From NCBI GenBank assembly GCA_002704625.1, contig PAGZ01000006.1:1-29442 (forward strand): 29,442 nucleotides of DNA, read 5' to 3'. Shown in pieces: positions 1-8,393 of this stretch (its first letter is position 1; each line of letters begins with the position of its first letter). The translations under genes and the position numbers were made by a program. A model generated the notes under the pieces. It was not told the origin of the DNA, did no database searches, and saw nothing but the letters and a program-made list of their open reading frames with translations. Origin of the DNA: Candidatus Pelagibacter sp. Lineage in GTDB: Bacteria > Pseudomonadota > Alphaproteobacteria > Pelagibacterales > Pelagibacteraceae.

Positions 1-671
<671 letters not shown>

Positions 672-672
672 A

Positions 673-915
673 ATGACCGAATTAACTGCGGGAATATTTA
701 ACGCTTCAAAAAAAATCTACAAATCAAATAGGGGATCGATATTAAGAACAATTGTTTATACAATTGGTCATTTTGGAATTGCAATTACTGTATTAATGTT
801 AGTTGCAGATGTGTCATTTATGATTGCATTGACAGATGCAATTGTTGAGCCCCTTACTAATGCAGTTTGGTATTTTTTGTTAGATAAATTTTGGGCCTCA
901 AAAATTAAGAAATAA
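673..915 (+). CDS. Small DUF2061-type membrane protein
   Basis: This 80-residue protein has one or two hydrophobic segments (about residues 27-45, with a weaker one at 46-68) and the C-terminal pattern VEPLTNAVWYFLLDKFWASK, which resembles the 'VEPLxNxxxYYxHEKxW' signature of DUF2061 predicted membrane proteins. The family has no established biochemical function. The start ATG follows the katG stop after one base, so it looks translationally coupled to katG and may be expressed with it under oxidative stress (inference). The stop TAA at 913-915 lies one base from the stop of the converging SH3-domain gene. The family assignment is by motif only. Confidence 0.7.
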   Translation: MTELTAGIFNASKKIYKSNRGSILRTIVYTIGHFGIAITVLMLVADVSFMIALTDAIVEPLTNAVWYFLLDKFWASKIKK

Positions 916-916
916 T

Positions 917-1363
917 TTACAGTCTACCCTTAAGATTTTTTATTTCAACCCAACCTATAAATTCTTCAGAATTAATTTTACACCAATCTTTTTTACATTT
1001 CTTGATTATAAGTAGTCTACCTTTTTCCACCAAAGCTATAGGCTTTGAATATTTTGAAGGTTTTTTAAAAACAATAGAATTTTCTTTATCATTTAATGCT
1101 GCTCTTTTTTTTGATAACTGTGAAATATGGATCCAACCAGAATTATTTTCATGGTCAATAATTTTTCTAAAATTGTAAGATTTATCTATTATTAAGACAG
1201 GTAAAAATTTTTTTTTGTAAACAAGTTTAATAGGATGATCCATAGAAGGTCCTTGTCGTAGATTTACTTTATCGCCTCTCAAAGTGAGATAATATTCATT
1301 TTCTGCAAATAAAAAATTATTTAACGAAGTAATTATAAAAAAAAACAATATTAATCTAACCAT
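917..1363 (-). CDS. Exported protein with two bacterial SH3-like domains
   Basis: The 148-residue product begins with a likely Sec signal peptide (MVRLILFFFIITSLNNFLFA, cleavage predicted near residue 20). Two SH3b-like repeats follow: residues about 22-84, with the typical VNLRQGPSMDHPI and SGWIHISQL elements, and about 88-146, with KCKKDWCKI and GWVEIKNLKG. Such proteins are common in alphaproteobacteria and are thought to act in the periplasm, perhaps binding peptidoglycan or partner proteins; no enzymatic domain is visible. A Cys pair near residues 118 and 122 could form a disulfide. The start overlaps the end of the upstream moeB-like gene by 8 bases, consistent with coupling in the ubiE-ubiB-coaBC-moeB operon. 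A specific function is unknown. Confidence 0.75.
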   Translation of the reverse strand: MVRLILFFFIITSLNNFLFAENEYYLTLRGDKVNLRQGPSMDHPIKLVYKKKFLPVLIIDKSYNFRKIIDHENNSGWIHISQLSKKRAALNDKENSIVFKKPSKYSKPIALVEKGRLLIIKKCKKDWCKINSEEFIGWVEIKNLKGRL

Positions 1364-2117
1364 GCAGGTGACTATTTTTACAATTAGGATTTTTTAGTAA
1401 TTTTACCAACCTAAAATTTGAATTCAGTGCATTAAATATCATAATATTTTCATTTCTTTTATTTTTAATACTTAAAATTGATTTGATAACCTCATTAGCC
1501 TGGAGTGAACCAGCTATACCAGCCAGAGTTGTCATTATTCCATCAGACTCACAATTAATCTCTTCACTTGGTATTCTAGGCATAAAACATCTAAAGCAAG
1601 CGTTTTTTTTTCTAAAATCGAATTTGAATAACTGACCATCAAACTTGTTAATTGCTGATGAAATTAATACTTTTTTATTTTTAATACAGTAGTCATTGAT
1701 AATATATCTTGTTTTGAAATTATCAGTACCATCGCAGATTATTTGATAATTTTTAGCTATCTGATTTATATTATTTTTATCTATTTTTTTTTTAAAAGTA
1801 TTAACAACTATATTTTTATTTATTTTTTTTACAACTTTACTTGATATTATAGATTTATATTTTCCAATATCCTTTTCAGTAAAAAGTATTTGTCGGCTTA
1901 AATTTGATGATTCGATTTTATCATGATCTACAATGCCCAAATGTCCAATTCCTGAGTAAGCAAGATATAAGATTAAAGGACAACCAAGACCTCCGGCACC
2001 TATAATTAAAACCTTAGAATTAAAAATTTTTTTTTGACCTACAACACCAATTTTTTTAAGTATTAGTTGTTTATAGTATCTATTGTAATCTTGGCTCTTA
2101 ATTGAGACTTTTTTCAT
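1356..2117 (-). CDS. moeB: MoeB/ThiF-family adenylyltransferase (E1-like)
   Basis: This 253-residue E1-like enzyme should adenylate the C-terminal glycine of a small sulfur carrier protein (MoaD or ThiS type) for molybdopterin or thiamine-thiazole synthesis. Seen: an RYYKQLIL start region, the nucleotide loop GAGGLGCP (40-47), the metal/ATP segment VDHDKIESSNLSRQILF, CDGTDNFKTRYIIND, a Cys-x2-Cys zinc half-site (C174, C177), and C189 preceding SDGIMTTLAGIAGSLQANEVIK, the place of the MoeB/Uba4 thioester cysteine. The second zinc half-site, usually Cys-x2-Cys, reads C246-x3-H250 here. The start overlaps coaBC by 20 bases. The sequence does not settle MoeB versus ThiF; no carrier protein, rhodanese domain or other molybdopterin or thiamine gene is nearby. 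Confidence 0.85.
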   Translation of the reverse strand: MKKVSIKSQDYNRYYKQLILKKIGVVGQKKIFNSKVLIIGAGGLGCPLILYLAYSGIGHLGIVDHDKIESSNLSRQILFTEKDIGKYKSIISSKVVKKINKNIVVNTFKKKIDKNNINQIAKNYQIICDGTDNFKTRYIINDYCIKNKKVLISSAINKFDGQLFKFDFRKKNACFRCFMPRIPSEEINCESDGIMTTLAGIAGSLQANEVIKSILSIKNKRNENIMIFNALNSNFRLVKLLKNPNCKNSHLHG

Positions 2118-3324
2118 TTAACAAAAATGTATCAACAATTTTTTTTGCTATAATAGATGCAATAAATTTCTTAGAATTTTTTTTAATTTTTTGAATTTTT
2201 CCATTTTTATCTATTATAGTAACTTCATTGAGCTCACTATTGAAACCAGTTTCTTTTTTTGATACATCGTTTGCAATTATTATATCACAGAATTTTTCTT
2301 GCATTTTTTTTGTAGAATTTTTTATTAAATTTTCTGTTTCAGCTGAAAAACCAACCAAAAGTTTAGGTCTATATCTATTGTTTTTACCTAGAAAGCCCAA
2401 AATGTCATGATTTTTCTCGATTTTTATTTCATCAAATTGTGAATTTTTTTTAATTTTGTTTTTTTTTGCAACCAAAGGTTTAAAGTCAGATACGGCTGCA
2501 GCACATACTGCAATATGCGTTGGAAGTATTTTTTTTACAGCTACAAGCATATCGTGTCCTGATGTAACTTTTTTAACTTTAACATCTTTGCTATAATTTA
2601 ATCCTGTTGGACCAGATATCAAAGTTGTTTTTATACCAAGTCTTGCCAGTTCAATTGCTATCTCATGTCCTTGTTTTCCACTAGACTCATTTGAAATAAA
2701 CCTTACAGGATCAATATATTCCTTTGTTGGCCCAGTAGTAACAATTGCATTTATTTTTTTTCTTTTTAACAAATCCTTTTTTTTGAAGAATCTTTCTAAA
2801 AAAGATAAAATCTGTCTTGGACTTGACATCTTGCCTTTTCCATACTCTCCGCAGGCCATTTCACCATCTTCCGGACCTATAAATTTATATCCATATTCAA
2901 TAAGTGTATTTATATTTTTTTGTGTGGCCCTATGTATCCACATTCTTACATTCATTGCAGGTACTAAAAAAATTTCTTTATTTGAGGCCAAAATAATTGT
3001 AGATGCCAGATCATCAGCACTTCCTTTAGAGAGTTTTGACATGAAATTTGCAGTGGCAGGAACAACCACAATCACATCAGCCCAACGTGACAAGGCTATA
3101 TGATCAATTTTTCCCACAGATTTATCATTAAAAATATCCTCAAAAACTCGGTTTTTTGATAGAGATGAAATAGATAGAGGAGTAACAAATTTTTTACCAC
3201 TTTTTGTTAAAACAACTTTTACTGATGAGCCTTTCCTTTGAAACAGTCTAATTAAATCAAGAGATTTGTACGCGGAAACACCGCCTCCAACTATAAGTAA
3301 AATTTTCTTATTTTCTAAACTCAT
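2098..3324 (-). CDS. coaBC: Bifunctional phosphopantothenoylcysteine decarboxylase / phosphopantothenate-cysteine ligase
   Basis: The enzyme carries out two successive steps of coenzyme A synthesis: CTP-dependent joining of 4'-phosphopantothenate to cysteine, then FMN-dependent decarboxylation to 4'-phosphopantetheine. The CoaC half (1-185) shows GGGVSAYKSLDLIR, the catalytic His75 (KIDHIALSRWAD), the PAMN motif ending at Asn125 and the clamp cysteine C158 (EMACGEYGKGKM), at the same residue numbers as in E. coli CoaBC. The CoaB half (about 190-405) shows VTTGPTKEYIDPVRFISN, the dimer element SSGKQG, AAAVSDFKP, a Lys-rich loop near 287-293 and IIANDVS. The length of 408 is normal. It lies 6 bases after ubiB and overlaps moeB, in an operon order common in alphaproteobacteria. 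Confidence 0.97.
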   Translation of the reverse strand: MSLENKKILLIVGGGVSAYKSLDLIRLFQRKGSSVKVVLTKSGKKFVTPLSISSLSKNRVFEDIFNDKSVGKIDHIALSRWADVIVVVPATANFMSKLSKGSADDLASTIILASNKEIFLVPAMNVRMWIHRATQKNINTLIEYGYKFIGPEDGEMACGEYGKGKMSSPRQILSFLERFFKKKDLLKRKKINAIVTTGPTKEYIDPVRFISNESSGKQGHEIAIELARLGIKTTLISGPTGLNYSKDVKVKKVTSGHDMLVAVKKILPTHIAVCAAAVSDFKPLVAKKNKIKKNSQFDEIKIEKNHDILGFLGKNNRYRPKLLVGFSAETENLIKNSTKKMQEKFCDIIIANDVSKKETGFNSELNEVTIIDKNGKIQKIKKNSKKFIASIIAKKIVDTFLLNEKSLN

Positions 3325-3330
3325 AATATA

Positions 3331-4896
3331 TTAAAATACTATAAATAAACTAATTACAATACCCAAAAAAGTTATAATTAAATTGTTCCTGAAATTTCTC
3401 ATTTTTAATTCTTCAATTTCAAAATTTTTTCCATTTAGAGCAGCTAAATTTAATTTTCCTTCCGCAATCATTTGGAGCGCTGTATTCGCATTATCCATAA
3501 CATTAGGCAAGTCAGGAATTTTTTCCAAAATTTCTTTTGATAATTCCGTGGTTTTATTAATTATTGACTCAGGGCCTTTTAAATTTTTAATCCAGTTTTC
3601 CAAAACTGGTCTAGAAACCTCCCAAATATTTGTTTCTGGGTTTAATCTTCTCGCGACTCCCTCAACTACAACCATTGTTTTTTGAAGAAGTAATAGTTGT
3701 GTTTGAGTATGCATATTAAATCTTTCAGTTATTTCAAATAATTGACCAAGTAAATTTCCCCCAGATATATCTTTTATGGATTGTCCGAAAATAGGTTCTC
3801 CAATAGATCTAAGCGCTTGTGCAAAATCATCTTTAGAAGTGCTCTTAGGCACCAACCCTGCTAAAAAATGCATCTCCGCAACTTTGTTGTAATCTCTATT
3901 TATAAAACCAAATAGTATTTCTGCTAAATATTTTCTGTTATTTTTATCTAGTCTTCCCATTATTCCAAAATCTACAGGCACAATGTTACCTTGCTTATCA
4001 ACAAATAAATTTCCCTGGTGCATGTCTGCATGGAAAAATCCATCCCTTACAGATTGTTTTAAAAATAATTGAATCAAATTTTCAGAAAGCTTTTTAAGAT
4101 CGACATTCAAATTTTGCAATGTTTTTGTCTCTCTAATTGAAACCCCATCAATTCGGTCCAGAGTTAATATTTTTTTTGAAGTATAATTCCAATAAATTTT
4201 TGGAACCTTTATACCCTTGTCATTTAAAGTATTTTCTCTGAGTTCGCTTGCAGCGGCAGCTTCAAAACGTAGATCCATCTCAACATTTGTGATTTCTTTT
4301 AGTAGATTAATAACTTCAACCAGTTTTAGCCTTTTTGTTTTTTTAAATACACCTTCGATAATAAAAGCGAGAAACATCAAAGCATCAAGTTCATCATTGA
4401 AAATTTTATGTATATTTGGTCTAAGTATTTTAATAGCAAGTTTTTTCTCAACATTATCAACATTTATTTTTGCAAAGTGCACTTGAGCTATAGATGCAGC
4501 TGCTATTGGGTCGCTAATATGTAAAATATTTTTATAGAATTTGCTCCCAATTTCTTTTTCTATAATTTTTTTAGCCTCATCTGTACTAAAAGCTGGAAGT
4601 TTATCCTGAAGTTTTTCTAAATTTTTAGCTATTTCATTTCCAATTATATCTGGTCTGGTAGCTAAAAATTGTCCCAATTTTATAAATGTAGGCCCCATAT
4701 CTTCGAGTGACTGACATAGTTTTTCTCCTGAGGATTTATTTAAATTTTCTAATTTTTTTGTTGAGCCTATAGAAAATAAATAAAAAATAAATTTTAATGA
4801 ATTTGGAACTGGCTTTATATCATCCAATGTTTCTACAGAACCTGATATTGATAGTTTTCGTAAAATCTTTAGTAAATTAAATAATTTCTTTAGCAT
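3331..4896 (-). CDS. ubiB: UbiB family protein for ubiquinone biosynthesis (ABC1/ADCK-type atypical kinase)
   Basis: UbiB proteins are membrane-associated atypical kinases/ATPases needed for ubiquinone synthesis. From the ATG at 4896 the product is 521 residues. Seen: the family-specific KxGQ motif (K73-LGQ76), an Ala-rich nucleotide loop AAASIAQVHFAK in place of a glycine-rich loop, the ExD/LRFEAAAASELREN helix, the catalytic loop HADMHQGNLFVD and the metal-binding VPVDFGIMGRL. A hydrophobic segment at the extreme C-terminus (NNLIITFLGIVISLFIVF) is the membrane anchor. I chose ATG 4896 over TTG 4911 because the TTG would overlap ubiE, and GGAAAG lies about 7 bases before the ATG. Only 2 bases separate it from ubiE, its partner in the pathway. 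Confidence 0.95.
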   Translation of the reverse strand: MLKKLFNLLKILRKLSISGSVETLDDIKPVPNSLKFIFYLFSIGSTKKLENLNKSSGEKLCQSLEDMGPTFIKLGQFLATRPDIIGNEIAKNLEKLQDKLPAFSTDEAKKIIEKEIGSKFYKNILHISDPIAAASIAQVHFAKINVDNVEKKLAIKILRPNIHKIFNDELDALMFLAFIIEGVFKKTKRLKLVEVINLLKEITNVEMDLRFEAAAASELRENTLNDKGIKVPKIYWNYTSKKILTLDRIDGVSIRETKTLQNLNVDLKKLSENLIQLFLKQSVRDGFFHADMHQGNLFVDKQGNIVPVDFGIMGRLDKNNRKYLAEILFGFINRDYNKVAEMHFLAGLVPKSTSKDDFAQALRSIGEPIFGQSIKDISGGNLLGQLFEITERFNMHTQTQLLLLQKTMVVVEGVARRLNPETNIWEVSRPVLENWIKNLKGPESIINKTTELSKEILEKIPDLPNVMDNANTALQMIAEGKLNLAALNGKNFEIEELKMRNFRNNLIITFLGIVISLFIVF

Positions 4897-4898
4897 AT

Positions 4899-5603
4899 TT
4901 ATACTTTCCAAGCAGAATGAATAGTTGCTATTCCACTTAATAAATTTCTATACTCAACATTGATGAAACCGTTATCTCCAATAATTTTTGAAAATTCTTC
5001 TTGACTATAAAATTCCTCAATTGTTTTAATCAAATATTCATAAGGTTCAGATTTGCCTACAATATATTTTCCCAATAATGGAATTGACTTTGAGTAAATC
5101 CTATAAAATTTATTTATAATTTCATTATCAACTTTTGAAAATTCTAGACAGATAAATCTACCACCTTTTTTTAATACTCTCCTTGCTTCTTTCAAAGCTT
5201 TATTTATGTCTGAAAAATTTCTAACACCAAAACTTACAGAATAAATATCAAAAGTTTCATCTTTAAACGGTAAATTTTCAGCAGCAGACAAACACCAATT
5301 AATATTTTTAAAATTTTTTAGTTTTTTTTTACCTTCATTTAACATTAAATTATTTGGTTCTACACAAGTAACTTGCCCAGAAAGCTTTGTTCTTTCCAGG
5401 AATGCTTTTGCTATATCTCCGGTACCTGAAGCAATATCTATCAAATAATCACCTTTTTTTGGGTTCATCCAATGTATCAATCTCTGTTTCCATATTCTAT
5501 GAGCGCCTAATGACATTAGGTCATTCATAATGTCATATTTATTGTAAACGCTATTGAAAACTTGAGTTGCTTTTTTAAATTTAGATTGATTAATATTTGT
5601 CAT
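4899..5603 (-). CDS. ubiE: Ubiquinone/menaquinone biosynthesis C-methyltransferase UbiE
   Basis: This SAM-dependent methyltransferase C-methylates the 2-polyprenyl-6-methoxy-benzoquinol ring in ubiquinone synthesis. The 234-residue protein shows the N-terminal FNSVYNKYDIMNDLMSLGAH block, the SAM loop DIASGTGDIAKAF, the post-motif VSFGVRNFSDINKALKEA, RVLKKGGRFICLEFSK, and the C-terminal YEYLIKTIEEFYSQEEF, all diagnostic of UbiE/Coq5. The length is slightly under the usual 250. It starts at ATG 5603, only 14 bases from the divergently read mutM start. It heads the minus-strand operon ubiE-ubiB-coaBC-moeB-SH3, whose promoter must therefore lie inside the 5' part of mutM. Confidence 0.96.
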   Translation of the reverse strand: MTNINQSKFKKATQVFNSVYNKYDIMNDLMSLGAHRIWKQRLIHWMNPKKGDYLIDIASGTGDIAKAFLERTKLSGQVTCVEPNNLMLNEGKKKLKNFKNINWCLSAAENLPFKDETFDIYSVSFGVRNFSDINKALKEARRVLKKGGRFICLEFSKVDNEIINKFYRIYSKSIPLLGKYIVGKSEPYEYLIKTIEEFYSQEEFSKIIGDNGFINVEYRNLLSGIATIHSAWKV

Positions 5604-5617
5604 TTATAAATAGTTAT

Positions 5618-6484
5618 ATGCCAGAATTACCCGAAGTTGAAGTTGTTAGAAGATCGCTAGATAATTTTATTGCAGGCTTAAAAATTAATAAAGTACGCAT
5701 TTTTAATAGAAATTTAAGGTATAAGATAAGCAGAAATTTTAAGAAGGTAGTTCAGGGTCAAAAAATCACCTCTATATTAAGAAAAGGAAAATTTCTATTA
5801 ATCAGACTGAAAAATAAAAAAATAATCATTATTCATCTTGGTATGACAGGAAAAATTTTTATTAAAACGAAAAAAAATAGCTTGGCATTTGTAACAAGTT
5901 TTTACTATGAAAGAAAATTTATAAAAAAACACAATCATTTAATGTTAAATCTTAGTAACTCAGTAGATCTTATTTACAATGATGTAAGGAAGTTTGGTTT
6001 TATAAAAGTAAAAAATTTTCAAGAATTGAACTTGGATAAGCATATATCAAAATTAGGACCAGAACCATTAAGTAAAAAATTTAATTTAAAATATTTAATT
6101 GGGAAATGTAATAAATCAAAGAAAAATATTAAAAACTTTTTGATGGACCAAAAATATATTTCCGGACTTGGTAATATCTATGCCAATGAAATACTGTTCT
6201 CGTGTTCAATCAACCCAAGAAAGCTTTCTCACAATTTATCAGTAGAACAACTATCTAAAATTATTAATAATACAAAAAAAATATTAAAGGTCTCAATACA
6301 ACTTGGAGGTTCTTCAATCAGAGATTTTAATAGTGCTACAGGTCAAAAGGGACTTTTTCAGGAAAACTTTAAGGTGTACGATAGAGGTAATAAATCGTGT
6401 TTAAAGCGAAAATGCGGAGGGAGTGTTAAAAAAATATATATTAGTAATAGATCAACTTTTTTTTGTACCAAATGTCAAAAATAA
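5618..6484 (+). CDS. mutM: Formamidopyrimidine-DNA glycosylase MutM (Fpg)
   Basis: The enzyme excises 8-oxoguanine and formamidopyrimidines and cleaves the abasic site. The start is fixed at 5618 because the catalytic residue is the N-terminal proline: the protein begins MPELPEVEVV (P2, E3). An upstream in-frame start at 5597 would bury that proline and is rejected. Also seen: K58 in RKGKFLLI, IIHLGMTGKI, NDVRKFGFI, the helix-two-turn-helix DQKYISGLGNIYANEIL, and GGSSIRDF before the zinc finger. The zinc ligands are C261, C266, C283 and C286; the Cys-x4-Cys first pair is the spacing usual in alphaproteobacteria (E. coli has Cys-x2-Cys). Length 288 residues. It is followed after 45 bases by rpsT. 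Confidence 0.97.
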   Translation: MPELPEVEVVRRSLDNFIAGLKINKVRIFNRNLRYKISRNFKKVVQGQKITSILRKGKFLLIRLKNKKIIIIHLGMTGKIFIKTKKNSLAFVTSFYYERKFIKKHNHLMLNLSNSVDLIYNDVRKFGFIKVKNFQELNLDKHISKLGPEPLSKKFNLKYLIGKCNKSKKNIKNFLMDQKYISGLGNIYANEILFSCSINPRKLSHNLSVEQLSKIINNTKKILKVSIQLGGSSIRDFNSATGQKGLFQENFKVYDRGNKSCLKRKCGGSVKKIYISNRSTFFCTKCQK

Positions 6485-6491
6485 TTAAAGA

Positions 6492-6520
6492 TTGACCCTA
6501 ATATTTTGAAGATATATACG
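6492..6520 (+). promoter_or_regulatory. Candidate sigma-70 promoter for rpsT
   Basis: TTGACC (6492-6497) and TATACG (6515-6520) are separated by 17 bases. The -35 is close to consensus in a region otherwise almost free of G and C. Transcription would begin near 6527, only about 3 bases before the rpsT ATG at 6530, which has no visible ribosome-binding site, so the mRNA could be leaderless. Read-through from mutM is the alternative. Confidence 0.45.
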
Positions 6521-6529
6521 TTCCGTTGA

Positions 6530-6796
6530 ATGCCTAATATAAAATCAGCCATCAGAAAGGTCAAAAGAGCTAAAAAACAGACAGAGGTTAATAAATTTAG
6601 AAAAAATCGCTATAAAAAGGCGTTAAAAAAGATACAAAAATTAATTGAAAAAAAAGATACTAACGAAATAAAAAAATACTTCCCCACTTTTCAGTCAGAG
6701 CTAATGAAGGTTGCAAAAACAGGCGTTATCAAGAAAAAAAATCTATCAAGAAAAATTTCAAAAATTTCAAAAAAAATTAAAAATATCAATAAATAG
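6530..6796 (+). CDS. rpsT: 30S ribosomal protein S20
   Basis: The 88-residue, strongly basic protein begins MPNIKSAIRKVKRAKKQTEV, matching the 'MANxKSAxKRxRxxxxR' start of bacterial S20, and continues with the family's long helical arrangement (NKFRKNRYKKALKKIQKLI ... VIKKKNLSRKISKISKKI). S20 binds 16S rRNA at the base of the small-subunit body early in assembly. Its position between mutM and dnaA is typical of alphaproteobacteria. It has Ile at position 4 where His or Thr is usual. No Shine-Dalgarno sequence is obvious. Confidence 0.96.
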   Translation: MPNIKSAIRKVKRAKKQTEVNKFRKNRYKKALKKIQKLIEKKDTNEIKKYFPTFQSELMKVAKTGVIKKKNLSRKISKISKKIKNINK

Positions 6797-7003
6797 TTGT
6801 AACAATTAAAAGTTGTTAAAGTAAAAATTTTTTTAAAAAAAAATTTACTACATGTAGAGAATTTGTATTTGAGGTTGAAATTTTTTTATTTTCTCTCTCA
6901 GCGTTTATTCTACAACCTGAGTCGATTTTATTTTTAAAATTTAAAAATAAAAATTGAATTAAAAAAAAATTAGTTATAAAAATATTTTTTTAATTTTAAT
7001 TTC
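6797..7003 (+). promoter_or_regulatory. rpsT-dnaA intergenic region with long A+T palindrome
   Basis: This 207-base gap is the longest in the window. It contains the hairpins after rpsT, a perfect 10-base palindrome CTACATGTAG (6848-6857), an inverted AGGTTG/CAACCT pair (6872-6877 and 6913-6918), and a perfect 27-base palindrome of A and T only with 13-base arms (6926-6952). A weak promoter-like pair, TTGAAT (6954-6959) and TATAAA (6975-6980), lies before dnaA, but its 15-base spacing is short. I find no good DnaA box (TTATNCACA) here. It is likely the dnaA promoter; an unwinding-element role is possible but unproven. Confidence 0.5.
6801..6848 (+). terminator. Hairpins after rpsT, possible terminator
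   Basis: Just after the rpsT stop, 6801-6817 forms a 7-bp stem with an AAA loop (AACAATT/AGTTGTT, one G-T pair). It is followed by a 28-base near-palindrome (6821-6848, 12 of 14 arm positions paired) made of GTAAA, T and A runs. The stems are A+T-rich and weak, so they may instead be DNA structure or part of the dnaA control region. Confidence 0.35.
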
Positions 7004-8392
7004 ATGGAAAAAACTTCTTTAAAAACTGGAACACAATCAATTTTAGAAGAAAAAATTCTAGATTGGGATTCTGTTCAAAAATCTTTTGATCAGTCATTCG
7101 GTACAGAAATCTATACAAGTTGGCTTAAGCATATCTCTTTAATCAAAGAGTATAATGATCATGTTGTTTTAGGTGTTAAAACGAGATTTTTTAGAGATTG
7201 GATAACATCTAGATATGCAGATAAAATTCTTAGTGAGCTTAAAAAACACAAGCTAAGTATAAATAGAATTGAATTTAAAATTGAGCCTGAAAATATTAAT
7301 AACAAAGTAAATTTTAGTGATACAGTTATAAATAAAATTACCGATATTAAAAACTCCTTTTTAAATTATAATAGACTTAATCCTTCTCTTAATTTTGATA
7401 ATTTTGTTGTTGGGAAAAGTAATAATTTAGGCTTCCTGTCTGCAAAAAAAATATGCAGCCAATTATCAAGATATAATCCACTATTTATTTATGGGGGTGT
7501 TGGACTAGGCAAGACTCACCTTTTAAATTCTATTGGTCTCGAATTAAGTCAAAAAAATAAAGTGATGTTTATATCTGCAGAAAGATTTATGTATCAATTT
7601 ATTAAATCAATTAAAAAAAATGAAATGGTCAATTTCAAAGATTTTTTTAGAAAAGCTAATGTTTTTATTATAGATGATATACAGTTTATAAGAGGCAAGG
7701 AAGGTCTCCAAGAAGAATTCTTTCATACATTTAACACACTGTTTGACCAGAGTGCCCAAATAGTCATATCATCTGATCGTGCCCCAAATAAACTTGATAG
7801 AGTTCAAGATAGGATAAAATCTAGATTGTCAGGCGGTTTGGTTGTTGACATAGGTACACCAGATTATGATTTAAAAATTAATATCTTAAGAAAAAAAATT
7901 TCTGATTATCAACTCTCATTCAAAGAAAATCCCGATCTAAACGAAGAAGTTATAAATTATATTGCTAAAAATAGTAATTCTAATATCAGAGAGCTAGTAG
8001 GAATATTCAATAGAGTAGTTGCTTTTGGCAAAATGAGTAAAAAATCTTTGAACGTTAATGATTGTAAGATTATACTAAGAGATATTTACAATACCAACAA
8101 AGTTATAAGCATTGATAAAATCCAAAATGTAACTTCTAATTTTTTTAGTATTAGCATGTCAGATATGCTTTCACAAAGAAGATCCCGACCGTTGGCAAGA
8201 CCAAGGCAAATGGCTATGTATTTAGCAAAAAAACTTACTACTAGATCATTGCCCGAAATAGGAAGAAAGTTCTCAAATAGAGATCACACTACCGTTATTC
8301 ACGCTGTAAAAACTATAGAAAAGTTGATCGAGAATAACGATGATATGAGAAAAAATGCCGAAGAGTTAAAATCATTAATCTTAAGCGATTAA
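7004..8392 (+). CDS. dnaA: Chromosomal replication initiator protein DnaA
   Basis: DnaA binds 9-base boxes at the origin and opens the DNA. The 462-residue protein has domain I (about 18-90, WDSVQKSFDQSFGTEIYTSW), a short linker, the AAA+ domain with Walker A GGVGLGKT (164-171), Walker B FIIDDIQF (221-228), sensor I SSDRAP with the following RVQDRIKSRLSGGL segment, and the C-terminal box-binding domain with RRSRPLARPRQMAMYL and the signature EIGRKFSNRDHTTVIHA. The last gives confident assignment. It is preceded by a 207-base A+T-rich gap and followed after one base by dnaN, so dnaA and dnaN are surely co-transcribed. Confidence 0.99.
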   Translation: MEKTSLKTGTQSILEEKILDWDSVQKSFDQSFGTEIYTSWLKHISLIKEYNDHVVLGVKTRFFRDWITSRYADKILSELKKHKLSINRIEFKIEPENINNKVNFSDTVINKITDIKNSFLNYNRLNPSLNFDNFVVGKSNNLGFLSAKKICSQLSRYNPLFIYGGVGLGKTHLLNSIGLELSQKNKVMFISAERFMYQFIKSIKKNEMVNFKDFFRKANVFIIDDIQFIRGKEGLQEEFFHTFNTLFDQSAQIVISSDRAPNKLDRVQDRIKSRLSGGLVVDIGTPDYDLKINILRKKISDYQLSFKENPDLNEEVINYIAKNSNSNIRELVGIFNRVVAFGKMSKKSLNVNDCKIILRDIYNTNKVISIDKIQNVTSNFFSISMSDMLSQRRSRPLARPRQMAMYLAKKLTTRSLPEIGRKFSNRDHTTVIHAVKTIEKLIENNDDMRKNAEELKSLILSD

Positions 8393-8393
8393 A

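Noticed and set aside
5597..5617. Upstream in-frame start for mutM
   Set aside because: MutM needs its catalytic proline as residue 2; MPELPEVE begins at 5618.
6797..7003. Classical oriC with DnaA-box array next to dnaA
   Set aside because: I found no 9-base site within one mismatch of TTATNCACA here; TTATTCTAC near 6906 differs at three positions. Only the A/T palindromes are supported.
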